Positions 1 to 7,814 of a stretch of 64,000 nucleotides of DNA are shown here, piece after piece. A model generated the notes under the pieces. The model saw nothing but the letters and a program-made list of their open reading frames with translations. It was not told the origin of the DNA and did not search any database. Source of the stretch: Allobrachymonas denitrificans DSM 15123 (GTDB lineage Bacteria > Pseudomonadota > Gammaproteobacteria > Burkholderiales > Burkholderiaceae_C). How positions within the stretch are numbered: position 1 is the stretch's first letter; each line of letters starts with the position of its first letter. The stretch is taken from assembly GCF_900110225.1 (NCBI RefSeq), contig NZ_FOCW01000005.1:53040-117039 (forward strand). The letters are read 5' to 3'. The position numbers and the translations under genes were made by a program.

Positions 1-43
1 AGACGTTCAGACGTTCAGACGTTCAGACGTTCAGACGTTCAGA
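1..43. repeat. Tandem 8-bp repeat at the left window edge
   Basis: Five perfect copies of the octamer AGACGTTC run from base 1 to 40, followed by a partial AGA. The array may continue beyond the window. It lies directly downstream of the DsrE-like gene, whose stop codon falls in the last unit. It looks like a short microsatellite between genes; no function is evident. Confidence 0.9.
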
Positions 44-431
44 AAACCATTGTCCGCCAGCGCAGGTTGGCCGCCCGCGCCATGAACTGCACCGCGCCGC
101 CATGGCCGCTGCATTCGGGAATCAATCCGTGCGGGTCGATCCCATGGGCTCGCAGGGCATCGGTACAGGCCAACAGACGCACTCCCAGCCCCACGGCTTC
201 GCGCATGGCGGTGGCTACATCCTTCTGGTGGTGCGCAGCGCGCAATCCCTCGGCCACGCCCGGTACCAGCAGGCGCACACTGCCTGCCGTGCAGTAGATT
301 TCCACCGGAACATCCATGGCCGCTGCAGCCGCAGCAAAGAAGAAGGGCGTGTGCAGCAGTTCGGGCTTGTCCGGACTGGCAGACCAGAGCAGGATGGCAA
401 TGCCGTCGGCGGCATGGTCCACATAGCCCAT
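39..431 (-). CDS. DsrE-like small protein
   Basis: A 130-residue protein with the feel of the DsrE/DsrF-like fold: an N-terminal beta strand (AILLWSA), an alanine-rich helix around residues 32-39, a middle strand with VEIYCTAGSVRLL, and a C-terminal part with Cys at 'LLACTDAL' and 'PECSG'. Family members take part in sulfur relay or are orphan small proteins; the exact role here is unknown. It starts one base after the stop of the lipoyl-carrier gene, so the two are cotranscribed, downstream of gspC. The fold assignment is by pattern only. Confidence 0.6.
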   Translation of the reverse strand: MGYVDHAADGIAILLWSASPDKPELLHTPFFFAAAAAAMDVPVEIYCTAGSVRLLVPGVAEGLRAAHHQKDVATAMREAVGLGVRLLACTDALRAHGIDPHGLIPECSGHGGAVQFMARAANLRWRTMVF

Positions 432-432
432 G

Positions 433-900
433 TCAGGACTCCAGGCGGTTCAGCCAGGCGTGGTGGCGCATGGCGGGCACGACAGCGTCGCCATGCAGCA
501 GTTGCCCGCGGTCAGCATCCCAGTCCGTCAGGCGCATGCGGACCAGCCAGCCCTCACCGTAAGGTTGCTGATGTACCCGTTCGGGCTGTTCTTCCAGCAG
601 CGGGTTGACTTGCACCACCTCGCCGGACACCGGCGAACGGACCGCGACAATCGACTTGGCCAGTTCGACCACGGCAATCGCGTCTCCCTGCGCCAGCACC
701 GTGCCGGTACGCTTGGGCCGGCACATGTAGATGTCGCCCGCAAGCGCAATGCCCAGAGCCGTGATGCCGACCGTGGCATGGCCTTCGTCGGCATCGACAC
801 GCGCCCAGACCTGTTGCTCGATCAGATAGTGAAGATCGGGGGGGCAGTGCTCGACTGCGGCAGGCGAGTTGGCGGAAGCGTGCTGCATTGGCTCAGTCAT
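433..900 (-). CDS. GcvH-like lipoyl-carrier protein
   Basis: A 155-residue protein resembling glycine cleavage H protein. The lipoyl-domain core is clear: 'VELAKSIVAVRSPVSG' places a candidate lipoylated Lys in the hairpin turn, followed by EVVQVNPLLEEQPE. It also has the H-protein-like lead-in 'GITALGIALAGDIYM'. The ATG at 900 was chosen because the residues upstream look non-coding and it overlaps the gspC stop by 8 bases. No gcvT or gcvP is nearby, so it may not serve glycine cleavage; GcvH-like LbpA proteins that work with DsrE-type sulfur carriers are an alternative. Family call is good, role uncertain. Confidence 0.8.
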   Translation of the reverse strand: MTEPMQHASANSPAAVEHCPPDLHYLIEQQVWARVDADEGHATVGITALGIALAGDIYMCRPKRTGTVLAQGDAIAVVELAKSIVAVRSPVSGEVVQVNPLLEEQPERVHQQPYGEGWLVRMRLTDWDADRGQLLHGDAVVPAMRHHAWLNRLES

Positions 901-1654
901 CGTTGCGTCGGCGCGAAGGCGATTCGTCTGTACTGGAAGCGTTGTCATTGCCCGCATCGACGGGCGTGGTTGCCTGGATGGAGACCGAAGCACCACCGCC
1001 GGAACCAGTATCCGCCGTTGCGGTGCTCTGCGCACGGGACATGCGTCCACCAGGTACGGAGGGGGTAGTCTGCACCGCAGGCGCCACAGGAACCACCGGC
1101 TGAACCGGCGTGGCCGATGCACCGTGAGGTGGCACCCCGCCAGCCAGCTTCGCCCCCGTACCTGCCGCAGCGAAGGACAGGGTCACCTCGCGTCCGCTCT
1201 TGCCGCGCAGCGTAGCCGAACGTCGGCCAACGGCCTGCAGGGTCCAGCCCTCGGCCACTTCCCGTCCCACGCGGAACGGACGCGCCGGCTGCCCTTCCAC
1301 CGCGATCACGGCAATGCCGGTACCGAACTGGTTGGCCACGGCGCCCTGCAAGACAAAGCGATCAGTGCCGGCTGCCTGCACGTGCGCATTGTCAGCCGCG
1401 GCAACCGGCTCTGCCGGTGCATCCACATGGCCCAGCAGACGTGCCATGGCCTCTTCTTCCGCATGCAGCGCGGTGTCTGCCACCATGGCCCCCGCCATGG
1501 CTGCATCGCCCCGGGTGCCCAGCAGCCAGAACGCCAGCGATCCGGCAAGCAGCAGCCAGACCAGCAGCGACAGCAGACGGACACCCCAGCGCTCCTGCAG
1601 GGACATGCCTTGCAGCGAAGCAGCAGGGAGCAATGGGAGGGCCAAGGCAGACAT
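893..1654 (-). CDS. gspC: Type II secretion system protein GspC
   Basis: A 253-residue bitopic inner-membrane protein that links the inner-membrane platform to the secretin in type II secretion. A single membrane segment lies near residues 25-46 (LLSLLVWLLLAGSLAFWLLG). A homology-region (HR) domain follows, with 'FVLQGAVANQFGTGIAVIAVEGQPARPFRVG'. The C-terminal third is a Pro/Ala/Ser-rich tail without a recognisable PDZ domain. The ATG at 1654 begins the hydrophobic-lead protein. It is transcribed away from gspG-F, a split arrangement, and heads the operon with the lipoyl-carrier and DsrE-like genes. The 119-bp gap to gspG must hold both promoters. Confidence 0.85.
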   Translation of the reverse strand: MSALALPLLPAASLQGMSLQERWGVRLLSLLVWLLLAGSLAFWLLGTRGDAAMAGAMVADTALHAEEEAMARLLGHVDAPAEPVAAADNAHVQAAGTDRFVLQGAVANQFGTGIAVIAVEGQPARPFRVGREVAEGWTLQAVGRRSATLRGKSGREVTLSFAAAGTGAKLAGGVPPHGASATPVQPVVPVAPAVQTTPSVPGGRMSRAQSTATADTGSGGGASVSIQATTPVDAGNDNASSTDESPSRRRNDD

Positions 1655-1773
1655 GCGGGCATTATGCTGCAAGCAGCCAGTCGCCCCGTGCATAAACGCG
1701 ACGCGTCACAAATTTGTCCCAAACAGTCACTAGCATTGGCCGGTTGTATTCCGCATTCATTGAAGAACCTGCC

Positions 1774-2220
1774 ATGTCCGACCGAATTTCCCGTTCCCTG
1801 CGCAAGCGCCGCAACCAGCGCGGCTTCACCCTGATCGAGTTGATGGTGGTGCTTGTCATCATCGGCGTGCTGGCTGCGCTGGTCGTGCCCAACGTGCTGG
1901 GTCGCGCCGATGATGCCCGCGTGACGGCCGCCAAGACCGATGTGAACAACCTGATGCAGGCTCTCAAGCTGTACAAGCTGGACAACCAGCGCTATCCGAG
2001 CGCGGAACAGGGCCTGTCGGCGCTGGTCACCAAGCCGGCTGCTGCACCGGTGCCTGCCAACTGGAAACCTTACCTCGACAAGCTGCCCACCGATCCCTGG
2101 GGCAAGGACTACCAGTACGCCAACCCCGGCATCAAGGGCGAGGTGGACGTGATGTCTTTCGGCGCTGACGGCCAGCCGGGCGGCGAAGGCAGCAACGCCG
2201 ATATCGGCAGCTGGCAGTAA
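1774..2220 (+). CDS. gspG: Type II secretion major pseudopilin GspG
   Basis: Major pseudopilin (148 residues) that forms the T2SS pseudopilus. A short basic leader ends in 'QRGFTLIELMVVL', the prepilin peptidase cleavage and methylation site with Glu at +5. The hydrophobic helix follows, then the GspG C-terminal motifs 'YPSAEQGLSALV', 'PWGKDYQY' and 'DVMSFGADGQPGGEG', the last matching the calcium-binding loop of the family. The ATG at 1774 gives the normal short leader; an upstream start at 1714 would add an improbable 20 residues. First gene of the rightward gsp operon. Confidence 0.97.
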   Translation: MSDRISRSLRKRRNQRGFTLIELMVVLVIIGVLAALVVPNVLGRADDARVTAAKTDVNNLMQALKLYKLDNQRYPSAEQGLSALVTKPAAAPVPANWKPYLDKLPTDPWGKDYQYANPGIKGEVDVMSFGADGQPGGEGSNADIGSWQ

Positions 2221-2244
2221 GCGGCTGCGGGGCAGCCCCGCACC

Positions 2245-2763
2245 ATGCGCCTTTCCATGGCCGTTCCGCCTTCCCGCCCTCTTCCCGGGCACGCTGTCCG
2301 TCGTTCACGCCAAAGCGGTTTCACACTGATCGAGTTGCTGGTGGTGCTGGCCATCATGGCCATTGCCACGGCAGGCGCCAGCCTTGCCCTGCGCGATTCC
2401 GACCATGTGCGCATCGAACGGGAGGCAGACCGTCTGGCCGCGCTGCTGGAGGCGGCGCGGGCCCAGTCGCGCGCGAGCGGCATTCCGGTGCGCTGGCAGC
2501 CTTCCGGTGAGGGCTTTGCATTCACCGGCCTTCCGGAAACCAGCACCCTGCCCCTGACATGGCTGGAGCCGACCATCGTTGTTTCCGGCGGCACGGCACA
2601 AGCCCTGCGCTCGAACAACATCCTGCTGGTTCTGGGGCCGGAACCCGTGCTTCCGGCACAGACGCTCACGATCGCCATTGCGGGCAAGCCTCAGGTACAG
2701 CGCACGCTGGCAACCGATGGAGTACGCCCTTTCCGGCCTGTGGCTGCAGGAGTGGCGCCATGA
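2245..2763 (+). CDS. gspH: Type II secretion minor pseudopilin GspH
   Basis: Minor pseudopilin of about 172 residues. It has a basic leader, then 'QSGFTLIELLVVLAIMAIATAG', the class III leader cleavage site and N-terminal helix. A variable beta-rich C-terminal region follows, with 'IRWQ'-like 'IPVRWQPSGEGFAF'. The start at 2245 gives a 28-residue leader, rather long; 2260 (ATGGCC) is an alternative. It follows gspG after 24 bases containing a small GC-rich hairpin, and overlaps gspI by 4 bases. Confidence 0.92.
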   Translation: MRLSMAVPPSRPLPGHAVRRSRQSGFTLIELLVVLAIMAIATAGASLALRDSDHVRIEREADRLAALLEAARAQSRASGIPVRWQPSGEGFAFTGLPETSTLPLTWLEPTIVVSGGTAQALRSNNILLVLGPEPVLPAQTLTIAIAGKPQVQRTLATDGVRPFRPVAAGVAP

Positions 2764-3143
2764 AGAATCGCCTGCACCGAAGAACCGAAGCACGGCAAGC
2801 CGGCTTCACCCTGATCGAGGTGCTGGTTGCCCTGGCCATTGTCGCCATCGCGCTGGTCGCCGGCAGCCAGGCAACGCAGGCGCTGGTGCGCCATGGCGAG
2901 CGCCAGAGCGACATGCTGCTGGCACAGATCTGCGCCGAAAACCAGCTGGTCGCCATGCGCCTGTCCCAGGTGTTTCCGCCCGTTGGTGACAGTGTAGTGA
3001 GCTGCCCGCAGGCCGGTGTCGACCTGACGGTCAGGATCACCGTGATGCCCACGCCCAACCCCAACTTCCGTCGGGTCGATGCGCATACGCACAAGGGTGC
3101 GCTACCGCTGTTCCGGCTCTCGACCATCATGGGGCGGCTCTGA
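2760..3143 (+). CDS. gspI: Type II secretion minor pseudopilin GspI
   Basis: A 127-residue minor pseudopilin that with GspJ and GspK forms the pseudopilus tip. The leader ends in 'AGFTLIEVLVALAIVAIAL', typical of GspI. The conserved 'AENQLVAMRLS' follows the helix. The ATG overlaps the gspH stop (ATGA), indicating translational coupling, and its own stop overlaps the gspJ start (TGATG). Confidence 0.93.
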   Translation: MKNRLHRRTEARQAGFTLIEVLVALAIVAIALVAGSQATQALVRHGERQSDMLLAQICAENQLVAMRLSQVFPPVGDSVVSCPQAGVDLTVRITVMPTPNPNFRRVDAHTHKGALPLFRLSTIMGRL

Positions 3144-3973
3144 TGACCGCTTCTGTACGTCCATTCTGCCCGAACGATCGGCAAGCTCCAGTTGCGGGCC
3201 AGCATGGCTTCACGCTGATCGAACTGATGGTTGCCATCGGCATTCTGGCGCTGGTCGCCCTGCTGAGCTGGCGTGGCCTGGACGTGATGGTGCGCGCCCA
3301 GCAGGGCACGCAAGCGCGCAGCGACCAGATCGCCGTGGTCCAGACGACGCTCGCGCAATGGCGCACGGATCTGGATGCCATGCTGCCCGCCAGCACCGGC
3401 AAGCAGGCAGTTCTGGACTGGGATGGCAACACCTTGCGCGTGTTGCGGCTGGCCAGCCCCGACACGCTGGAGTCAGCGGAGGATTCCCAGAACAGGCAGC
3501 AGTCCCTGTGGACCCCAGCGACGGTGGTCGTCGCCTGGACGCTGCGCAATGCCTGCCCGCGCAATGCCACCGCTGACGGTTCACACCCGGCAGCGCAAAG
3601 CGCTGCGGGCAGTTGCTGGATGCGCTGGCAGTCTCCGCAGTTGCGCACCCAGGGCGAGCAGCAGCAGGCCTGGCAGCAAGCCGCCAGCTGGGGATCGGGC
3701 ACACAGGGCGATGCGGCAGGATCGCAGGTGATGCTGCCGCTGCAGGCCTGGGAAGTGCTGGGCTATCGCGAGCAGGCGTGGGGTCCGGTCAATGGCACTC
3801 CTGCCGCACCACGCCCGCCCGGTGAGCAGGATGGCGCAATGCCTGCTCCCGAAGCCGGCAGCGTACCCGACGGACTGCGCCTGCAACTGACCCTTCCGGG
3901 CCAGGGCAGCGGTCTGGCCGGTACTCTCACGCTGGATTGGCTGCAGCCAACACTGACGCGGGAGCGTTACTGA
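3143..3973 (+). CDS. gspJ: Type II secretion minor pseudopilin GspJ
   Basis: Minor pseudopilin of 276 residues, longer than most GspJ proteins. The leader ends in 'QHGFTLIELMVAIGILALVALLSWRGLD'; the 'SWRGLD' after the helix is a GspJ hallmark. The C-terminal half contains Pro/Gly-rich stretches (around residues 215-240) that probably account for the extra length. It starts on the gspI stop and is followed within 2 bases by gspK. Confidence 0.92.
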   Translation: MTASVRPFCPNDRQAPVAGQHGFTLIELMVAIGILALVALLSWRGLDVMVRAQQGTQARSDQIAVVQTTLAQWRTDLDAMLPASTGKQAVLDWDGNTLRVLRLASPDTLESAEDSQNRQQSLWTPATVVVAWTLRNACPRNATADGSHPAAQSAAGSCWMRWQSPQLRTQGEQQQAWQQAASWGSGTQGDAAGSQVMLPLQAWEVLGYREQAWGPVNGTPAAPRPPGEQDGAMPAPEAGSVPDGLRLQLTLPGQGSGLAGTLTLDWLQPTLTRERY

Positions 3974-3974
3974 C

Positions 3975-4964
3975 ATGCCTCGTCTATCACTCCTCCGTTC
4001 GCCATCACCCCATCGCCAGCGCGGTGCCGCGCTGCTGCTGGCCATGCTCACCGTCACGCTGGTGGCCACCTTTGCCGCTGCCGCGGTCTGGCAGCAATGG
4101 CGCAGCACCGAAATCGAAACTGCCGAACGGGCCCGGCTGCAATCCGGCTGGATTCTGGCGGGAGCGCTGGACTGGTCGCGCCTCATCCTGCAGGAAGATG
4201 CACGCCAGGGTGGTGCCGATCACCTGTCCGAACCCTGGGCCGTTCCGCTGATGGAGGCACGGCTGTCCACCTTTCTGGCGGCCGAGCGCAACATTACCGT
4301 CGATGCCGGCAACCTGCCCGATGATGCTTTTCTTTCCGGCCAGATCGAGGATGCACAAGGACGCTTCAATCTGCGCAACCTGATGCGCAATGGGCAAGTG
4401 TCCGGCACCGACATGCAGACGCTGCAACGCCTGTTCACCAACCTGCAGCTGCCGCCTGCGCAGGCCGAGCAGCTGGGGAACCAGTGGATACGCGCCGCCA
4501 GGGCAGAAGCACAGGGTCCGGACAGCGATCCCGGCGCACCCCTGCTGCCCGCACGGCTGCAGCAACTGGCGTGGCTGGGTGTGGAGCCTGCGCTGATCCG
4601 CCTGCTCGCCCCGCATCTCACCATCCTGCCGGAGCGCACCAGCATCAATGCCAACACCGCCAGCGTCGAAGTGCTGACCGCCGCTGCTCCGAACGTGCCT
4701 TCGGGCGACATTGCGCGCGCCGTGGCGCAGCGTGCAGGCAAACCGTTTGCGGATACCGCCGCGCTGCAGGCAGCCATCCCGGCAGGCGAAGGTCAGGCCG
4801 ATATCGGCATCACGAGCAAGTATTTCCTGGTGCGCGGCAGTCTGCGGCTGGGCAGCATCCGCATCGACGAGCAGGCGCTGGTGGAGCGCCGCGGCCAGCA
4901 GAGCGTCATGCTCTGGCGGGAAAAAGGCAGCGTATCCACGCCCGAAGGGCCGTCGACGCCGTGA
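3975..4964 (+). CDS. gspK: Type II secretion minor pseudopilin GspK
   Basis: A 329-residue tip pseudopilin. As usual for GspK it lacks the FTLIE motif and its Glu5: the leader ends in 'QRGAALLLAMLTVTLVATFAAAAVW'. The family feature 'QIEDAQGRFNLRNLM' (near residue 120) and the C-terminal 'SINANTASVEVL' helix-hairpin-helix-like region are present. It caps the GspI-J-K complex and may signal pseudopilus completion. The stop is followed by about 110 bases before gspL, the largest gap in the operon. Confidence 0.93.
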   Translation: MPRLSLLRSPSPHRQRGAALLLAMLTVTLVATFAAAAVWQQWRSTEIETAERARLQSGWILAGALDWSRLILQEDARQGGADHLSEPWAVPLMEARLSTFLAAERNITVDAGNLPDDAFLSGQIEDAQGRFNLRNLMRNGQVSGTDMQTLQRLFTNLQLPPAQAEQLGNQWIRAARAEAQGPDSDPGAPLLPARLQQLAWLGVEPALIRLLAPHLTILPERTSINANTASVEVLTAAAPNVPSGDIARAVAQRAGKPFADTAALQAAIPAGEGQADIGITSKYFLVRGSLRLGSIRIDEQALVERRGQQSVMLWREKGSVSTPEGPSTP

Positions 4965-5073
4965 AGCGCACTGCCACAAGACACCATGACAAAGCGGCTG
5001 CCGCCACGTGTCATCCTGATTGTGTTTTTATGACATTCCGGTGTCATATAGCCCCCCTAGAATCGCGCGATTC

Positions 5074-6387
5074 ATGGCCCAACTCCTTGTCCGCCTTCGT
5101 CTTACTGCTGCCTCCGATGCATCGTTTGCCTACGTCCTGAGTCCGGATGGCCAGGCGGTGGACAGGCACGCCCATGCCGAAGCTGCACTGCTCCCGTTCC
5201 AGGATGCCGATGAGGTCGTGGCGCTGGTTCCGGCGCAGGCGCTTTCCTGGCACCGCGTGCAGTTGCCCAAGGGAAGCGCCGCCAACCCGGCGCGCCTGCG
5301 CACCGTGCTGGAAGGGCTGCTGGAAGAACGTGTGCTGGACGACATGGCCGAACTGAACTGCGCACTGCAGCCCGATGCGGCAAAGGCATCCGGTCCGGTC
5401 TGGGTGGCCATCTGTCATGCCGGCTGGCTGCGCGAGCAGCTGAACGAGCTGGAAGCAGCCGGTTGCGTTGCCGGCCGCATCGTTCCCGAATTTGCACCGC
5501 AGCCGTTCCGCGCTGCGCCTGTTGTGACCACCGAACCCGGCATGGAAGCCCCGCCCCTGCCCGAGGATGCGCGCATCCATGCGATTGCTGACGAAGATGG
5601 CAGCGCCTGGTGGGTACGCACCGGCAGCGACCTGGAAGCTGGCGAAGAAGCACCGGGCGTGTTGTTGTGGCCCTTGCCCGATCCCGCGCTGGCCGACCTC
5701 AACCAGGCGGAGCCACCCGAGGCAGTGCGCCGCGTGGCCCAGCATGCGCCCAAGGCCGTGCTGGCCGATGCCGCCATCGCCCAGTGGGCCGAACAGTCCC
5801 TGCGGCAACCCGTCACCGTGCAACATACTGCCCAGCGCTGGCTGCATGCGGCCGGCACGCCGTGGAATCTGGCGCAAATGGCCTTTGCCAATCGCCAGTC
5901 CGACCGTGTGCGCAAGCAAGCGCTGCAGTTGTGGCAACGCTTTCTGCATGCACCGCAATGGCAAGCCGTGCGCTGGGGGCTCGCCGGTCTGGTGCTGGTG
6001 CAACTGATCGGCCTGAACTGGGCCGCGCTACAGGAGCGCCGCATGCTGGCCGACAACAAGCAGGCCATTGCCAAGGTGCTGACCGACACGTTTACGCACG
6101 TCAAGCTGGTGGTCGATCCTCCCACGCAGATGCAGCGCGAACTGGCGGCACTGCGCCAGGGCAGCGGTGCGCTCGCGGCCACCGAGGTGGAAGGGATGCT
6201 CGCCTTGGTCAGCCGCGCATTGCCAGATGCGCAGGTGCAGGCCCTGCAATGGGATGGCACGCAGCTGCGCATGAAAGGCATCACGCTCTCCACCGAGCAA
6301 CAAGGCAGCCTGCAGGCCACGCTGCGCCCTTCCCGACTGGCGCTGTCGCAGGACGGCAATGACTGGTTGATCCGTCTCGCACCATGA
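5074..6387 (+). CDS. gspL: Type II secretion system protein GspL
   Basis: A 437-residue inner-membrane protein that ties the GspE ATPase to the assembly platform. The cytoplasmic N-terminal half has the actin-like GspL fold signature ('ALVPAQALSWHRVQLPKG', 'LRTVLEGLLEERVLDD'). One membrane segment near residue 305 (WGLAGLVLVQLIGLNWAAL) precedes a periplasmic ferredoxin-like C-terminus. The ATG at 5074 fits other GspL N-termini; a start at 5020 would add 18 unlikely residues. It overlaps gspM by 4 bases (ATGA). Confidence 0.9.
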   Translation: MAQLLVRLRLTAASDASFAYVLSPDGQAVDRHAHAEAALLPFQDADEVVALVPAQALSWHRVQLPKGSAANPARLRTVLEGLLEERVLDDMAELNCALQPDAAKASGPVWVAICHAGWLREQLNELEAAGCVAGRIVPEFAPQPFRAAPVVTTEPGMEAPPLPEDARIHAIADEDGSAWWVRTGSDLEAGEEAPGVLLWPLPDPALADLNQAEPPEAVRRVAQHAPKAVLADAAIAQWAEQSLRQPVTVQHTAQRWLHAAGTPWNLAQMAFANRQSDRVRKQALQLWQRFLHAPQWQAVRWGLAGLVLVQLIGLNWAALQERRMLADNKQAIAKVLTDTFTHVKLVVDPPTQMQRELAALRQGSGALAATEVEGMLALVSRALPDAQVQALQWDGTQLRMKGITLSTEQQGSLQATLRPSRLALSQDGNDWLIRLAP

Positions 6388-6899
6388 GTACCGCCACCAC
6401 TGCCTCCCCGCGTTTTCAGGCCCTGCAGCAACAGCTGCAGCCCTTGCGCACTGCCTGGAAAGGACTGTCCGCCCGCGAGCGCCGTATGCTAGTGGTGGCC
6501 GGCGTGGTGTTACTGGTGGCGGTCCTGTGGCTGGTCGCCATTGCACCCGCGCTGCGCACCCTGCGCGATGCCCCGCCGCAGCGTGCCATGCAGGAGCAGC
6601 AGCTGTCCCAGATGCGCCAGTGGCAGAGCGAAGTACGTGCGCTCAAGCAGCAGCCGCGCATCAGTCCGGAAGAAAGCCAGCGTGTGCTGCAGGAGTTGGG
6701 TGAACGCTTGCTTGGCCCCGGCAGCGTGACGCTGCAAGGCGCACAGGCGCAGGCACGTCTGCAGGGTGTTTCCCCCGAGGCGCTGGCCCAATGGCTGCAG
6801 CAGGCCCGCACCCTGGCGCGAGCCGTGCCGCAGGAGATGCAGCTCGAACGGACATCCGATGGCTGGAGCGGCGCCATGGTGCTGCGCCTGCCGTCCTGA
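6384..6899 (+). CDS. gspM: Type II secretion system protein GspM
   Basis: A 171-residue bitopic inner-membrane protein of the T2SS platform. The short cytoplasmic N-terminus carries 'WKGLSARERRMLVVAGVVLLVAVLWLVAIAPAL', the typical GspM pattern of an R-E-R motif directly before the single membrane helix. The periplasmic part has a Q-rich helical segment and a small ferredoxin-like end. Coupled to gspL by a 4-base overlap and 15 bases before gspN. Confidence 0.9.
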   Translation: MSTATTASPRFQALQQQLQPLRTAWKGLSARERRMLVVAGVVLLVAVLWLVAIAPALRTLRDAPPQRAMQEQQLSQMRQWQSEVRALKQQPRISPEESQRVLQELGERLLGPGSVTLQGAQAQARLQGVSPEALAQWLQQARTLARAVPQEMQLERTSDGWSGAMVLRLPS

Positions 6900-6914
6900 A
6901 GGAGAGCCGACAGC

Positions 6915-7808
6915 ATGGCATTGCGCATCGCCCTCCCCGCACGTCGCTGGCAAACTGCAGCGCGCAAGAACACCGCTGCACGCGGCAGCACCGCGGCAGG
7001 ACGCCTCCATCCCTGGCGCTGGGCTGCGGCCGGCATGCTCATCGGCCTGCTGCTCACCTGCCTGATCTGGGCGCCGGCGCGCTGGCTCGCTGGTGCCGTG
7101 GCCTGGGCCACGCAGGAAAAGGTGCAGCTAAGTGCCGCACAGGGCACGGTCTGGAACGGATCGGCCTGGCTGGTGCTTTCCGGCGGCCGCCAGAGCCGTG
7201 ATGCCACCACCCTGCCCAGCCGTCTGCACTGGAAACTGCAGCCGCGCTGGCTGGGCGCCAACATGGAACTGCACAGCAGTTGCTGCACCACCAAACCGGT
7301 GCAGGCCCGCCTGCGCTGGCAACCCAGTGGTGCGCGCCTGCATGTGGATGACAGCACCCTACAACTGCCCAGCAGCCTGCTGGCCGGCCTGGGCACCCCC
7401 TGGAACACGCTGCAGCTGGATGGCACGCTGAGCGCCAGCATGCAGCAGGTGCAGTTCTGGTTCGGCCAGCAGCGCGTGGATTACGCCGGCACCGTCAACG
7501 CCACGCTGCAGCAGGCCTCCACCCGCCTTTCCACCATCCGCCCCATCGGCAGCTATCGTGTGCATCTGCGCGGCGGCAAGCCGCTGGGCGCGAACGAAAC
7601 ACCGGCGCAAGCCACCCCCGCAGAATTCAGCCTCGAGACCCTGCCCGGCAGCAGCCTGCAGCTTACCGGAAGCGGCCAGTGGGTGGGCGGGCGCCTGCGT
7701 TTTTCCGGCGAGGCCTATGCCGTGCCCGAGCGGGCTGCGGCCCTCAACAATCTGCTGAACATCATCGGTCAGCGCAGCGGCGAGCGCTCGCTGATCACCC
7801 TGGGATAA
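6915..7808 (+). CDS. gspN: Type II secretion system protein GspN
   Basis: A 297-residue inner-membrane-anchored protein, an accessory T2SS component present in only some systems. After a basic N-terminus there is one membrane segment near residues 36-52 (AAAGMLIGLLLTCLIWAPA), then the GspN-typical 'AQGTVWNGSAWLVLSGG' and a long periplasmic beta-rich region. It sits between gspM and gspD, where betaproteobacterial gspN is expected. Confidence 0.88.
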   Translation: MALRIALPARRWQTAARKNTAARGSTAAGRLHPWRWAAAGMLIGLLLTCLIWAPARWLAGAVAWATQEKVQLSAAQGTVWNGSAWLVLSGGRQSRDATTLPSRLHWKLQPRWLGANMELHSSCCTTKPVQARLRWQPSGARLHVDDSTLQLPSSLLAGLGTPWNTLQLDGTLSASMQQVQFWFGQQRVDYAGTVNATLQQASTRLSTIRPIGSYRVHLRGGKPLGANETPAQATPAEFSLETLPGSSLQLTGSGQWVGGRLRFSGEAYAVPERAAALNNLLNIIGQRSGERSLITLG

Positions 7809-7814
7809 GCCTCC

